From Tetrahymena elliotti 4EA (lineage: Eukaryota; Ciliophora; Oligohymenophorea; Hymenostomatida; Tetrahymenidae): DNA of 64,000 bases. Shown in pieces: positions 63,673-64,000 of this stretch. A model generated the notes under the pieces. It was not told the origin of the DNA, searched no databases, and saw nothing but the letters and a program-made list of their open reading frames with translations. Location: the NCBI GenBank assembly GCA_000231825.2, contig JH720299.1:1621848-1685847 (forward strand), in the 5' to 3' direction. The position numbers were made by a program, and so were the translations under genes. The stretch's first letter is position 1, and each line of letters starts with the position of its first letter.

Positions 63673-64000
63673 ATGGTTTAAGTTGAGCCTTAAAAAGAAT
63701 AATATTAGTATTCAAGTGTTTTGTGAGATTTTTTTAACTCTCTACTTCAAAGAATTTGAGGTCATAAAAATAAAAAATCTTTGAAATGAATACTAGTAAT
63801 AAGTTTTTTAAATTTGAGATTCTACTACTTTTTATCAGACTGATGAGAATATTATTGATATGCATTCAAGTAATGGGTCTTTTTATATTTATGGGATGTT
63901 CTTCTTTTCATAGAAAGTCTTAATAATGTATCCTACTATTGGGAGGGCTTAAGGATTTAGATGGTAATAGGTGCTTGCTGCTTGCATATCTTGAACATTA
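63673..64000 (+). CDS. possible 5' part of a gene running off the window
   Basis: ATG 63673 opens MVQVEPQKEQYQYSSV, in good Tetrahymena-like start context. A plausible further exon from about 63815 reads TFYQTDENIIDMHSSNGSFY and continues open to near 63990. Splice sites between them are not resolved. No family can be named from this much. Confidence 0.35.

Overview
The window reads as macronuclear-type DNA of a Tetrahymena-like oligohymenophorean ciliate. It is very AT-rich. Every convincing gene becomes open only when TAA and TAG are read as glutamine and TGA is the sole stop. Genes carry GT-AG introns of about 40 to 1,100 bases with AT-rich interiors. I see no internal eliminated sequences, telomeric repeats, CRISPR array or bacterial operon structure. 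The provided-code reading (TAA/TAG as stops) breaks almost every real gene into short pieces, so the gene models here were assembled by hand from reading frames, splice signals and intron phase.

Layout. 1-1560: tail of a membrane-anchored protein, then three tandem tRNA-Ile(UAU) genes on the minus strand. 2301-6785: an axonemal MYCBPAP-like protein fused to a phosphoglycerate-kinase-like domain. 7290-9384: a TPR protein. 9788-12713: PEX2 (peroxisomal RING ligase) and DPH5 (diphthamide synthesis), divergently arranged. 13748-16688: a leucine-rich-repeat protein in which each repeat sits in its own exon, mostly exactly 90 nt. 17381-18817: EMC3. 20780-24766: an EF-hand protein. 25738-28793: a B-box-like protein followed by a decayed, internally deleted copy of itself. 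29304-29656: a possible SAS-6-like fragment. 30631-37547: a large polycystin/REJ-like receptor with a GPS motif. 37961-38700: a frameshifted TPR pseudogene. 39138-40217: a cysteine-rich single-pass membrane protein. 41084-43724: a second EF-hand protein. 45135-46712: a sirtuin. 47733-50635: a protein joining a Sec23-like zinc ribbon to a VWA domain. 52660-58120: a giant Gln/Asn-rich protein with a possible degenerate histone-deacetylase-like core. 59436-60611: an unknown protein. 61178-62767: a Ras-like protein lacking a recognisable DxxG switch. 63673 to the end: possibly the start of another gene.

The genes do not form one pathway. They are a normal ciliate mixture of housekeeping genes (PEX2, DPH5, EMC3, tRNA), ciliary/cytoskeletal genes (MYCBPAP-PGK, TPR, EF-hand) and members of expanded ciliate families (LRR, REJ/GPS receptor, B-box). 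The most unusual items are the MYCBPAP-PGK fusion, the one-repeat-per-exon LRR gene, the possible pseudo-HDAC, the degenerate GTPase, and the intact gene beside its own decaying copy. Domain calls rest on motif recognition by eye, not on database searches.
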